Source: QWHO01 sp021404945
GTDB taxonomy: Bacteria > Vulcanimicrobiota > Xenobia > Xenobiales > QWHO01
Direction of reading: 5' to 3'
Assembly: GCA_963169765.1 (NCBI GenBank)
Contig: CAUJEN010000192.1
Coordinates: forward strand, 186,001 to 250,000
Length of the DNA: 64,000 nt
A program made the translations under genes and the position numbers. The notes beneath the pieces are model-generated. The model did not search any database. It was given only the letters and a program-made list of their open reading frames with translations, and was not told the origin of the DNA. How positions within the stretch are numbered: the stretch's first letter is position 1; each line of letters starts with the position of its first letter. This document shows, in pieces, positions 9,151 through 17,669 of this stretch.

Positions 9151-10449
9151 CTAAGCAAAGCTCTTGCGCCTCACGGGGACACCGCCCAGCACCACCCGGC
9201 CGGTCCTCTCCTCCACCCCCTGAGCCCCTGGCGCGTCTTTTTGCAGGGCACGCTCAAGCGCATCGCAGAGTCTCTCGCTGGTCAGACCGTTGCGGGTCAG
9301 GCGCTGGAGTAACCTGCCACAGCCATCCTGGTCCAGATTCTGGCTGGCGATCTGGCCGCGCAGCGATTCAAAGAAGCCATTGCGATCGTCCGGCTGGGCG
9401 TTGCGCATCATCTGAACCAGAAACTTTTGCTGATCGGGAGTCAGCTGGGGGTGAGCCACCAGCCAGCGGATCAATTTGTGCAGGGCGGGGTCATCCACCG
9501 CCTCATAGCGGGATTCCTTGCCCAGCCAGACGGCCAGGCTGTCAAGGTCGCGCTCCAGTGGGGTCCGACCGGTCTCGCCCAAGAAGCCGCCCAGGGCGGC
9601 TCCCAGGATGCCGGCGGCGGTCGAGCCCAGGGCCACGGGCCAGCCAGGGCCCGCGAGGGTTAAAGCCAGCAGCGCCCCGGTGCCCAGCCCCGCCAGGGTC
9701 CCGGTGGCCAGCGGGACCAGGGCGCCGATCCCGCGCTGATGACCCTCCTCGCCACCTTTGACGAGGCCTAACACTCCGGCGGCTGGAACGGTCAGGCCCG
9801 CGAAGGGTCCGCCAATTGCTCCGCAGGGGGCCAGGAGAGCTCCACCGAGCAGTCCGCCCAGGATTCGTCCCGCCAGGCGCGAGGCCGGCGAGGGGTGGTT
9901 ATTGAGCCACCGGTCCACCACCTCGCCCCGGTCCAGGGGGCCGCTCTGGGAGGGTCGCCATCCCGGGGTGAAGACCTGATCGCAATATTGGTCCAGCGCC
10001 TTCTCGTCGCGCGACTTGACCGGCAGGCACGCCAGCGAGACGGCTCCGATCGGCAAGGCGAGCGCACCTGCAAACAGGCCAACCATGCCGCCGAGCATGG
10101 CCAGTCCCTCGCCTGTCTCGGCTCCGGCCCCGAGAGCCTGGGCCAGCAGCGAGACCCCCCCTCCAAATCCGTATGCACCCGCCATGGCGCCGGCTACAAG
10201 CAGGGTCAATCCAGCCGCTCCCACGGCGGCGTCGTGAATGAGAGAATCTCCCGCCTCGCTCAGGCTCTTTGCGGCGGCTCTGGTGTAGAGCGCATCGAAG
10301 CACTGTAACTCGTGCTCGGACTTGAGGCTGACCAGGTGGTCGCGCGTGTGCTGGGCTTTCTCCCAGAGCTCGGGCGGCAGCCCTCCATGGGTGGCGCGAC
10401 CGAGAAGGTTTCTGCCGCTCAGGTTGGGACTGGCCGTGGTGACTTGCAT
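9151..10449 (-). CDS. Hypothetical glycine-rich membrane protein with basic C-terminal motif
   Basis: 432 residues, no recognised family. Two blocks of Gly/Ala/Leu-rich hydrophobic sequence (about residues 70-140 and 190-300) contain small-residue patterns such as AGRILGGLLGGALL and GTLAGLGTGALLALTLAG. They resemble glycine-zipper membrane helices and suggest six or more membrane passes. The last 120 residues are soluble and helical (LTPDQQKFLVQMMRNAQ), and the protein ends with RVVLGGVPVRRKSFA. A similar ending occurs in two other large hypothetical proteins in this window (genes ending at 15518 and 19908). The gene converges with trxB. Confidence 0.7.
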   Translation of the reverse strand: MQVTTASPNLSGRNLLGRATHGGLPPELWEKAQHTRDHLVSLKSEHELQCFDALYTRAAAKSLSEAGDSLIHDAAVGAAGLTLLVAGAMAGAYGFGGGVSLLAQALGAGAETGEGLAMLGGMVGLFAGALALPIGAVSLACLPVKSRDEKALDQYCDQVFTPGWRPSQSGPLDRGEVVDRWLNNHPSPASRLAGRILGGLLGGALLAPCGAIGGPFAGLTVPAAGVLGLVKGGEEGHQRGIGALVPLATGTLAGLGTGALLALTLAGPGWPVALGSTAAGILGAALGGFLGETGRTPLERDLDSLAVWLGKESRYEAVDDPALHKLIRWLVAHPQLTPDQQKFLVQMMRNAQPDDRNGFFESLRGQIASQNLDQDGCGRLLQRLTRNGLTSERLCDALERALQKDAPGAQGVEERTGRVVLGGVPVRRKSFA

Positions 10450-10569
10450 GGCCCGATGAGGGTATCCCGGCCGGCTGAAATCGGTCTGAATGAGCGGACA
10501 TGATCTAAGTCATTTCGTACTTGATCGACTCTGCTAAACTGGTGGGGTTAAGGAAAGGAGACTGTTCCG

Positions 10570-11268
10570 CTGGATCCGTGCGCCCCCAGCTGCCAGCTTT
10601 GCCACCGGGAGGGCAAGGGCATTCTCTGTGGTGCGTCCAGCGCCGTCGTGGATGCTTTTGATTCGGGCAAGTGCCCGACACGCTACAAGCGGGGGACGCT
10701 GGTCTTCCGTCAGGGCGAGTTGGGTCGCGGTCTCTATTGCATCAGCTCGGGTCGTGTCAAGCTCTATCGAGCCAACCCTGCGGGACAGGTCCAGGTGGTC
10801 AGCCTGGCCGGACCGGGTGATTTCCTGGGTCACCGGGAGCTGTTGACCGGGCAGCCCCAGGCCAATACGGCCGAAGTGGTGCAGGAGGCGCTGATCTGCC
10901 TGGTGGAGCGGGATGTGTTGCTGGCCGCCCTGCAAGAGGACCGCCAGGTGGCTCAGAACGTGATGACCTCCATGGCCCACGCCCTGGAGCGAGCCGAAGC
11001 CCGCATGCTGGAGCTGGCCCGACTGAGCGCCTCTGGACGCATCGCAAGCCTGCTGCTCGAGTGCGAGGACCAGGGCCAGGTGGCGCCCCTGACCCGGGAA
11101 GAGCTGGCTCAGATCGCCGGCACGACCATCGAGTCAGTTTCGCGCACCCTGCGCAGTCTCGGCCGCAAAGGGGTCTTGGGGCTGAAGGGACGCCGTATCC
11201 GCATCATTGATCGTGGCGCTCTGGAGGAGCTTACTCTCGGCCGCGCTCCCCGCGATCTTCCGTGTTGA
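10570..11268 (+). CDS. Crp/Fnr-family transcriptional regulator with N-terminal cysteine cluster
   Basis: Homodimeric regulator of about 232 residues: cyclic-nucleotide-binding-like beta roll (RGTLVFRQGELGRGLYCISSG), dimer helix, and a C-terminal winged helix with LTREELAQIAGTTIESVSR. The ExxSR pattern matches the recognition helix of FNR. The first GTG in frame (10648) lacks a ribosome-binding site. An upstream CTG at 10570 follows AAAGGAG by 9 bases and adds 26 residues with cysteines at 4, 8, 11 and 20, plus Cys35. This would fit an iron-sulfur or redox sensor and favours the longer product. The 3' end overlaps the convergent gene by 38 bases. Confidence 0.8.
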   Translation: MDPCAPSCQLCHREGKGILCGASSAVVDAFDSGKCPTRYKRGTLVFRQGELGRGLYCISSGRVKLYRANPAGQVQVVSLAGPGDFLGHRELLTGQPQANTAEVVQEALICLVERDVLLAALQEDRQVAQNVMTSMAHALERAEARMLELARLSASGRIASLLLECEDQGQVAPLTREELAQIAGTTIESVSRTLRSLGRKGVLGLKGRRIRIIDRGALEELTLGRAPRDLPC

Positions 11269-13015
11269 AAATCCAGGCCACCAGCTCGCCCGGGTTGATG
11301 ACCCCACCGCGCTCTTGCCAGAAGTGGCGGTCGCGCACGTAGCGACTGGAGCTGTCCGAGGCGGGGATCGAGTCAACTTCGGTGAGGATGCTCTGGATGC
11401 GTCGCTTCCAGTGGGCCATGTTGGCCACTCGCAGGTCGATCCAGCCGGCGCCCGCCCACTCTTCGATCTCGCGCTCGCCGGCGCTCACAAGAGCACTGCC
11501 ATGTTGGGGTGGGGTCTTGATGAGCCGACCACGCACCAACCGCAGGCCTTCTTCTTGCTCGAACAGGATGGGGATACCCAGGGTGACGGGTGTGGCCAGC
11601 AGCTCTGGATCGCCCTGCAGGATAGCCAGACAGGCCATCGACAGCTCCTGGGGATCGGACGCGGCCACCTCCTCCAGCGTGCTGCAGTGGCGTCGCAGCA
11701 GGTGAGCCTCGAAGAGCAGCTTGCTCAGTCGGGGCGGCCCGAGGATCTCGAAGGCCACCGAGTCCGTCTGGTGGGTCTTCTCCAGCTCGCGCAGCTTGGC
11801 GATGGCCCGCTCGCGCTGGAAGCCGGCCCTGTAGGTGGGTCCCATGCAGGTCACGTTGAGGGCGTTGATCACGTCTTTGCCGGTGTTGACCCCCCGGATC
11901 TCGTCAGCGATGTTGCGTGCGATCTCCTCGGGGGTCACGAAGCCCATCTGCCCCGGGGATGTGATGGCCACGAACTCCTCGGTGCTGAACATGCCGTTCT
12001 CGCCCGTGTCCACGTAGACGGTACGCAGGTTTTTCCCCAGCAGCCGGGACTCGCGAGCCGGATCGTCGAGCAGCAGCTGCTCGCCCGGGCGCAGGCTGCA
12101 GGCCTCTTCCAGGCGCACGTCTTCCAGCGCCACCGGCTTGCCCTTGCGACGGATGTCGCCATAGCCGATTTCGCGCCAGCCGATCATGGCAGCCGGCTTG
12201 ATCTCCTTGGTGGCCGGTGGGCGTTTGAGGTGGATCAGCTCGGCATCCTCGGGATCGAAGGTGGGCACGGCCGGAGTGCGTGCAAGCAGGAACAAGAGCA
12301 GGGTCTGGGCCCCCGCCACCGCGCTTTTGGACAGGAGCAGCAGCGAGGGGCGCTCCTCCCCGTGGGTGTAGGGGATGTTCCAACCCATGCCTCCCGTGCC
12401 CGAGGTGCCTACCTTGATGTAGGCTTTGGTATCCACTTTGACCATGGAGCGATACAGGATTTCCACGTGGCGGATCAGCTGAGGGATGTAGGAGGCGCAC
12501 ATCAGCTGCTCGACCGACTCGCGGCTGGGAGGGCCGTCGGAGGCCTTGAGCTGGCCCCAGACCTTGCGAGCCTGGGCGAAGACGTCGCTATAAGCGATGC
12601 CGGTGGCGGTGTTGACTGCATCCACGATGATATCGGGGCGATTGCGAGTGATGATCTGGTAGAGCGTCATGCGTTCGAGCGTGCTCTGCTGGAGGGGGAC
12701 GAAGGTATCCTCGATCAGGGCGGCGCGGCCCTCGGGATGAGCCAGGATGTCGTTGAAGTGACAGTGGCTGTAAGTGTCGCGCACGAACAGGTTGCCCCAC
12801 TCGCCGCGCAGCTCGACTTCCGGCAGCCCGGGATTGAAGCGGCGCAGGTGGGCGAATTCCTCTTTCAGAGTGGTCAGGGCGGCTCGGGTCTCGTTCTCGG
12901 AGAAGGAGGCCAGCACGATGCAGCGTGGGGCCTGGTCGAGCAGCTCGCGGCAGACGGCGCGCCCGACCATGCCGCCTCCGCCCAGAACGAGTATGGTGGT
13001 TCCTCGGATGTCCAT
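11231..13015 (-). CDS. Large NAD(P)-binding Rossmann (SDR/epimerase-like) protein
   Basis: 594-residue protein. The N-terminus has a Rossmann nucleotide-binding motif (ILVLGGGGMVGRAVCRELL) and later a strongly conserved-looking block KVGTSGTGGMGWNIPYTHGE with LLSKSAVAGAQTLLLFLLAR. It is about twice as long as a standard short-chain dehydrogenase and has an extra C-terminal half of unknown role. Reaction unknown. The ATG at 13015 is chosen because the Rossmann strand begins 6 residues later; the open frame extends further but only as antisense of the next genes. It is divergent from the OleA-like gene, with a tiny gene between. Confidence 0.75.
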   Translation of the reverse strand: MDIRGTTILVLGGGGMVGRAVCRELLDQAPRCIVLASFSENETRAALTTLKEEFAHLRRFNPGLPEVELRGEWGNLFVRDTYSHCHFNDILAHPEGRAALIEDTFVPLQQSTLERMTLYQIITRNRPDIIVDAVNTATGIAYSDVFAQARKVWGQLKASDGPPSRESVEQLMCASYIPQLIRHVEILYRSMVKVDTKAYIKVGTSGTGGMGWNIPYTHGEERPSLLLLSKSAVAGAQTLLLFLLARTPAVPTFDPEDAELIHLKRPPATKEIKPAAMIGWREIGYGDIRRKGKPVALEDVRLEEACSLRPGEQLLLDDPARESRLLGKNLRTVYVDTGENGMFSTEEFVAITSPGQMGFVTPEEIARNIADEIRGVNTGKDVINALNVTCMGPTYRAGFQRERAIAKLRELEKTHQTDSVAFEILGPPRLSKLLFEAHLLRRHCSTLEEVAASDPQELSMACLAILQGDPELLATPVTLGIPILFEQEEGLRLVRGRLIKTPPQHGSALVSAGEREIEEWAGAGWIDLRVANMAHWKRRIQSILTEVDSIPASDSSSRYVRDRHFWQERGGVINPGELVAWIFNTEDRGERGRE

Positions 13016-13072
13016 GGTTGGCCCCGCGTTCGCGCCCCCGCAAAGGCTTCCTTTTTGTGATACCCTGATCCC

Positions 13073-13225
13073 ATGATGAGCATGCTGATCCTGGCGGCTC
13101 TGGGTGCGGTTGCCCTGATCTTCCTTTTCAGCCTGGCTGGTGGAGGCGGGGGAGGGGCGAGCGATCACGGCATCGAGCCTGATGGCGGTGACGATGGTGG
13201 CGACTCTGGCGGTGGGGGCGACTGA
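13073..13225 (+). CDS. Small single-helix membrane protein with Gly/Asp-rich tail
   Basis: 50-residue open frame starting at ATG 13073. Residues 1-21 (MMSMLILAALGAVALIFLFSL) form a hydrophobic helix; the rest is made of Gly, Asp and Ser (GGGGGGASDHG, then alternating Gly and Asp). It is unlike any family I recognise. Support comes from the coherent membrane-plus-linker composition and from its position filling the gap between divergent genes. There is no strong ribosome-binding site. Confidence 0.45.
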   Translation: MMSMLILAALGAVALIFLFSLAGGGGGGASDHGIEPDGGDDGGDSGGGGD

Positions 13226-13285
13226 AGGCAGAGGAGCCCCCGCAGCCGCAGGACTTTGCTCCGTGTTGGCCAATCGCGCCCCATC

Positions 13286-14305
13286 ATGTTGCACGATCAG
13301 GTGTGTATCGAATCGGTAGCCTGCGAGTTGCCGCACAACGTGGTCTCTACGGTGTCGATCTTCGAGGAGTTGAGCGCCACCCTGGCCAGGCTCGAGGTGG
13401 TGCCGGAAAGGCTGATTGGCCTCTCGGGTGTGGAAGAGCGGCGCTTCTGGGACCGGGGTGTGCGCCTGAGCCAGGTAGGCGCGATGGCCGCCCGCAAGGC
13501 GCTGGCGGCCTCCGGCGTGCCGCCCGCGCACATCGGATGTCTGATCAGCACGTCTGTCTGCAAGGACTACATCGAGCCCTCCATGGCCAGCCTGATTCAC
13601 GGAGAGCTGGGTTGCCTGCCCGACAACTGTCTGAATTTCGACATCGGCAACGCCTGTCTGGGCTTCCTCAATGGGATGTCCATCGCCGCTGAGCTCATCA
13701 GCAAGCGCACGATCACCGCCGCTCTGGTGGTGGACGCAGAGAGCGCCCGTGAGGTCACCGAGGCCACCATCGAGCGTCTGCTCAGGCCCGACGTCGACGC
13801 GGTCGCCTTTCGCTCGCAGTTCGCGGCTCTGACGTTGGGGTCAGGTGCCGTGGCGACGGTGCTGACTCATAAGAGTCTGTCCAACACTCACCACCACCTG
13901 ACCGGACACGTCGCCCTGACCGACACGAGCAACTCGCGGCTGTGCCTCGGCCAGCCCACCGAGATGGTGACCGACTCCAAGGGTTTGATGGAGGCGGGCA
14001 TCAGCCTGGCCGAGCGCACCTTCGAGCTGGCCTGCCAGACCTTTGGATGGACTCGCCAGAATATCGACCTTTTTGTCTGCCACCAGGTGGGCGCCACTCA
14101 CCAGCGCGCCCTTTTCGACCGGCTGGGACTGGACCTGAGCAGGGCCTTCCTGACCTATCCCTACCTGGGCAACGTCGGTCCTGCCTCGGTGCCCCTCACT
14201 CTCGCCCTGGCCCGCGACCGGGGGCGGGTGCAGAAGGGCCAGCGGCTGGCTCTGATGGGTATCGGCAGCGGACTGAACTGCTCGATGATGGAGATTCTCT
14301 GGTAA
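13286..14305 (+). CDS. Thiolase-fold condensing enzyme, OleA/FabH-like (3-oxoacyl-ACP synthase III family)
   Basis: 339-residue beta-ketoacyl synthase III-type enzyme that would condense two acyl thioesters. The catalytic Cys lies in NACLGFLNGM, His in CHQVGATH and Asn in YLGNVGPASVP. The sequence STSVCKDYIEPSMASLIH followed by LNFDIGNACLGF looks closer to OleA (head-to-head acyl-CoA condensation) than to housekeeping FabH. This subfamily call is by memory of the motifs. The ATG at 13286 is preferred over a TTG at 13256. OleB, OleC and OleD homologues are not obvious nearby, though the divergent Rossmann protein could supply a reductase step. Confidence 0.8.
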   Translation: MLHDQVCIESVACELPHNVVSTVSIFEELSATLARLEVVPERLIGLSGVEERRFWDRGVRLSQVGAMAARKALAASGVPPAHIGCLISTSVCKDYIEPSMASLIHGELGCLPDNCLNFDIGNACLGFLNGMSIAAELISKRTITAALVVDAESAREVTEATIERLLRPDVDAVAFRSQFAALTLGSGAVATVLTHKSLSNTHHHLTGHVALTDTSNSRLCLGQPTEMVTDSKGLMEAGISLAERTFELACQTFGWTRQNIDLFVCHQVGATHQRALFDRLGLDLSRAFLTYPYLGNVGPASVPLTLALARDRGRVQKGQRLALMGIGSGLNCSMMEILW

Positions 14306-14775
14306 GGCCGCCCGTGGAAGACCGGGTTCGACCCGCATGCGGGACCAGTGCGCGAGCGCGCGTCCTGCTCGGCTCTGGTCGCTGATGGTCTGCGGTCTCC
14401 CTGGGACAGCGTCAGAAGCTGCGCCTCGCTGTTTTTTCAGAGCCAGCAAGCCTCGAGCATCTGCTGGGCACGGCAATGGATGCGCAACCACCTTGAAAGC
14501 CTGGAAGGGATCCTGCCCAGGCTGGAGGCAGGAGAGGCTTTTTTCGGACATCTGGCTGACCGACCCGGCCTGGCGCTGGGGTTGGCCCGGGGAGGCTCTG
14601 CCAACCTTGCGGTGGGGGGCAGCGTGAGCTCAGGTTTGCAGGGAGGGTGAACCTGGGCCGGTGAACGACCTGTGCTCCGACTGTGAGCCGACTCACGTTC
14701 TTCGGTGACAACGGTCACTGAGCCTGGAACTGGCCTGGAGTATCCTCAAGCTGACAGCTGACGGGAGGTCGCACA
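14306..14775. other. 470-bp non-coding stretch
   Basis: Short overlapping open frames on both strands lack coherent protein features, ribosome-binding sites or hydrophobic patterns. I see no repeat copy or terminator with a T run. The final 20 bases contain the GGGAGGT ribosome-binding site of the next gene. Confidence 0.5.
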
Positions 14776-15324
14776 GTGCCTCAGGACCCCGCCTTCACAC
14801 GCCTGAACACGCGTTTGCTACACTTCAGTGACCATGAGCTGGTTTTTGGTTACGAATTGGAGGTTCGGTCTGCGAGGGCTAGCGGTCTGGTCAGCGCAGT
14901 CGGCCGGATCATCGGAGGATGCCTCGTGTTTGTGGCTGGCCTCACGAAGGAGTCGCGCTCACTCATGGTGGCCCTGCCTGTCGCCGCAGCGCTGTCCCTC
15001 CCCGGGCTCTTGGAGCGACGAGAGGAACAGGCAAAAGTGCGGTCATGCGCGGCGCGGCGCCGCGTTGCTCAGGGATCTTTTCTGGCGGTCTTCAGAAGTT
15101 CGGACCACGAGGTCACCGTGCGCGCCGCCGACGGTCGTGAGATCTGGCGAGAGACGATGGACCCGGCCCACCGGGTTTACACCAGCGTCTCAGAAGAGGG
15201 AGTGGAGGTCTGGTTTCACGGTGAATACTTCGCCGCGGAGCTCCGTGAGCCGTTCCGGGTGGGGTGCGTTTCCCTGGAGGAGTCCTCCCTGCTCGTGCAG
15301 AGGCTGGAGCGCCTGTTTGGCTAA
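14776..15324 (+). CDS. Hypothetical membrane protein with two predicted helices
   Basis: 182-residue protein of no recognised family. Residues about 35-55 (LVSAVGRIIGGCLVFVAGL) and 62-77 (SLMVALPVAAALSLPGLL) form a probable membrane hairpin, followed by a soluble 100-residue domain rich in beta strands (FLAVFRSSDHEVTVRAADG, EVWFHGEYFAAELREPF). The GTG at 14776 has GGGAGGT 8 bases upstream, which supports a real gene. It stands alone and is convergent with the next gene. Confidence 0.6.
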   Translation: MPQDPAFTRLNTRLLHFSDHELVFGYELEVRSARASGLVSAVGRIIGGCLVFVAGLTKESRSLMVALPVAAALSLPGLLERREEQAKVRSCAARRRVAQGSFLAVFRSSDHEVTVRAADGREIWRETMDPAHRVYTSVSEEGVEVWFHGEYFAAELREPFRVGCVSLEESSLLVQRLERLFG

Positions 15325-15517
15325 GGAAATCGAAGCTGGTAGTCGTTGCCCGACATCCCGCAGCGATCTATGCCCGGGTTGGAGCCAATCCGGCCGGTGC
15401 ACGGTCGGGATCTCCTGGCGCGGATCCAGCTCGACCCGGCGCTGACCCCGCATTCGGAACCCCTCTTTGCTCGGAGCGGGAGCCTTCGAGCGACCGGCCG
15501 AGCTGGGCAGTTCCGCG

Positions 15518-17494
15518 TTAAACCCTTCTTCTTCGCAAGCGGACCGAGCCGATGGCCACGTGGTCTTGCTGCTCGCGCAGACTCGAGCCCTGGGCGGCCG
15601 GGGCGGGAAGGCCCCGGAAGCGAGCATAGGCAGTTTCCAGGGCCGTTTCAAAACCCAGGCCACCCTGGATCAGCTGCTTCACCTCACTCCAGAGCTTCTC
15701 GGTCTCGCCGAAGTGCTCCGGGCTCCCCAGCCGCTCGTGGGTCCGCAGCAATTGCCCGCACGAGCGGACCAGGTCACCCCAGGTCGGGCTGTCGGGAACC
15801 AGCAGGCCGAAGGCGATGACCTGGTGCTCGCCCAGCGGGCGCAAAGCCTCGGTGGCCTGGGGGGGCAGCCCCTGTCGCCAGGCCGCCACCGCTGCCTCCC
15901 AGCTGCGGTCGAGGTCGGTAACCTGTTGCACCAGGTTCCAGGCCTCCAGGAAAGGCGCGTAAGTCTCGGCGGGCGTGGTGCCCCCGTGGACCAGCAGCCG
16001 GTTGCACCTGCTCCAGCTCTCCCGATGCCAGGGGAGGGCGAGCAGTCGCTCGTTGGCAGCTCTGTGCCGCAGCTGTGGGTCGGGGGGAAGGAGGGCCTGC
16101 ACCTCGAGGCGCAGGTCCTCTTGTCCCCGGGAAAGGAACTCCAGCGCCACCAGGTCGCCCGCCTGAGGCGCAGCCTGCAAGCCTTGCGGCAACACCTCGC
16201 GCAACTCTTCGAGCAACCGGGCTGCCTCGCTGTGGCGCAATTGCGCAGGCCAGCCTCCGCAAAGCTTCTCCATCAGAGCCTCGTAGCTCGCCCCGTCCTG
16301 GCCAAAGAGCTGGAGGGCCACCAGATCCCGAACCTGGGCCAGCCTTTGCGACACCGTCTCACCGGGGCGAGCCAGCTCGCGCCTGACCAGGTGGGAGCGC
16401 AACCGGCCGTCGAGAGCGCCCAGATGCTCCAGGGGCCTGCTCAGCAAATCGTCGCGGAATCTGTCCGCCAGGCTATCGAGCTGGGCCGTCGTGAGGGGCA
16501 GGCCACTCAAGAGACCCAGGTCGCGCTGGGCGTCCTCCCCGCTCGCCCCGGGCACGTGCACCCGCTCGAGCAGCGCTTGCGCGATATCAGGTTGGTCGCC
16601 GATGAGCGAGTAGAGCCGGCCGCGAAAGCTGTTCTCCCGCGTCTCCCCGTGGCTCAGGGCGGTATGCCGGGCAGCCGCATCGGTCCACTCGTTGGCCAGG
16701 CGCTCGAGAACGGCGCGACCCAGCGGCACCAGCGAGCCATCCTGACCCGGTAGCATCAGCCCTGAAGTCATTTCTTGAGGAAGCTTGCCCAGGAAGTCGA
16801 CTGCCTGAACGAAGCTGTCGTTGTTCAGAGCGGTGTTGCGCTGGGCCCCGGGAAGCTGCACGAGGTCGGCCATCACCTGCTCGATCTGTGAAGGGCCAGG
16901 CAGCCAGCCCAGCTCCAGAGCCTTCTGGCGAAGAGCGCGCGCCTGCTCGGAGGAGCACCCCTGCTCGAAGGCAATCTCCATGGCGGGTCCGGCCAGCATC
17001 GGGTTCTTCTCGATGAGGCGTCTTGCCAGGTCAAAGCCCTGGCCCGAGACCGTAAAGTCGGGGTGGCGCATAAACGGGCCGAGCTGCTCGCGCAGGAAGC
17101 GCTCATTTGGGTCGAGGTGCTTGAGGATAGGCTCGTAGAGCGCCAGACGGCGCTGGCCCGGCCAGTGCCCGCCCGGGCTGATGGTGCCGTGCAGAGCAGC
17201 CTGGCGGCCCTGGTCGGCCAGACGGTCAAGGCCCGTCAAAACGATCGGCTCGAGCTTCTTGCAGCGCAGGATCGCCCCGAGCTTACCCAGTTTTTCGGGA
17301 TCGCCCTCTTCCAACCGGGCCAGGTCCAGGATCGCCTCGAACACCCGCGCCCCGCGCTCGGGCTCGAGCGAGGCCAGCTTCTGAGCCCAGGGCGTGGGGC
17401 CGCTGAATCCATCGCGAACCTCCCCGAAGATCTCGGCTGCCAGCGCGGCGTCCTGAGGAGAGCGCTGGGGAGGCGAGGTGAAGCTCAGCGTCAT
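15518..17494 (-). CDS. Large hypothetical helical protein with basic C-terminal motif
   Basis: About 658 residues from the ATG at 17494; a GTG at 17578 would add 28 residues but overlaps the divergent TPR gene. No catalytic motif is visible. The sequence is almost entirely alpha-helical, rich in Leu, Ala, Arg and Gln, with loosely repeated helical pairs (FDLARRLIEKNPML, LQSQ-like segments, LVALQLFGQDGASYEALMEKL), suggesting a solenoid scaffold. The C-terminus HVAIGSVRLRRRRV resembles the ends of the proteins encoded at 9151-10449 and 19908-21248. The N-terminus (MTLSFTSPPQRSPQD) is Ser/Pro-rich and probably disordered. Function unknown. Confidence 0.65.
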   Translation of the reverse strand: MTLSFTSPPQRSPQDAALAAEIFGEVRDGFSGPTPWAQKLASLEPERGARVFEAILDLARLEEGDPEKLGKLGAILRCKKLEPIVLTGLDRLADQGRQAALHGTISPGGHWPGQRRLALYEPILKHLDPNERFLREQLGPFMRHPDFTVSGQGFDLARRLIEKNPMLAGPAMEIAFEQGCSSEQARALRQKALELGWLPGPSQIEQVMADLVQLPGAQRNTALNNDSFVQAVDFLGKLPQEMTSGLMLPGQDGSLVPLGRAVLERLANEWTDAAARHTALSHGETRENSFRGRLYSLIGDQPDIAQALLERVHVPGASGEDAQRDLGLLSGLPLTTAQLDSLADRFRDDLLSRPLEHLGALDGRLRSHLVRRELARPGETVSQRLAQVRDLVALQLFGQDGASYEALMEKLCGGWPAQLRHSEAARLLEELREVLPQGLQAAPQAGDLVALEFLSRGQEDLRLEVQALLPPDPQLRHRAANERLLALPWHRESWSRCNRLLVHGGTTPAETYAPFLEAWNLVQQVTDLDRSWEAAVAAWRQGLPPQATEALRPLGEHQVIAFGLLVPDSPTWGDLVRSCGQLLRTHERLGSPEHFGETEKLWSEVKQLIQGGLGFETALETAYARFRGLPAPAAQGSSLREQQDHVAIGSVRLRRRRV

Positions 17495-17669
17495 CCCGTC
17501 CACCGAGGGACGCCCCGAGCCCAGGGCCTGGACCAGATCGAGCCGGCCAGATTCGATCGCCCTGCCATCGAGCTCCACGCGAATCTGGCCCTCAAGCCAC
17601 CAGCGCTGGGCCTGCTCACCGAAACGACGCGCCAGGCCACGGTCCGTCTCGGCCGTCTCCTACCCGGAA

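Noticed and set aside
11207..13060. 617-residue open frame on the plus strand
   Set aside because: It is antisense to the 594-residue Rossmann protein; its sequence is rich in Gln, His, Leu and Ala without domain features, as expected for a shadow frame in high-GC DNA.
13016..13600. N-terminal extension of the Rossmann protein to 789 residues
   Set aside because: The extra 195 codons are antisense to the small membrane gene and the OleA-like gene and lack protein character; the Rossmann motif begins right after ATG 13015.
14337..14711. Several 90-100-residue open frames on both strands
   Set aside because: They overlap each other, lack ribosome-binding sites and show no coherent composition.
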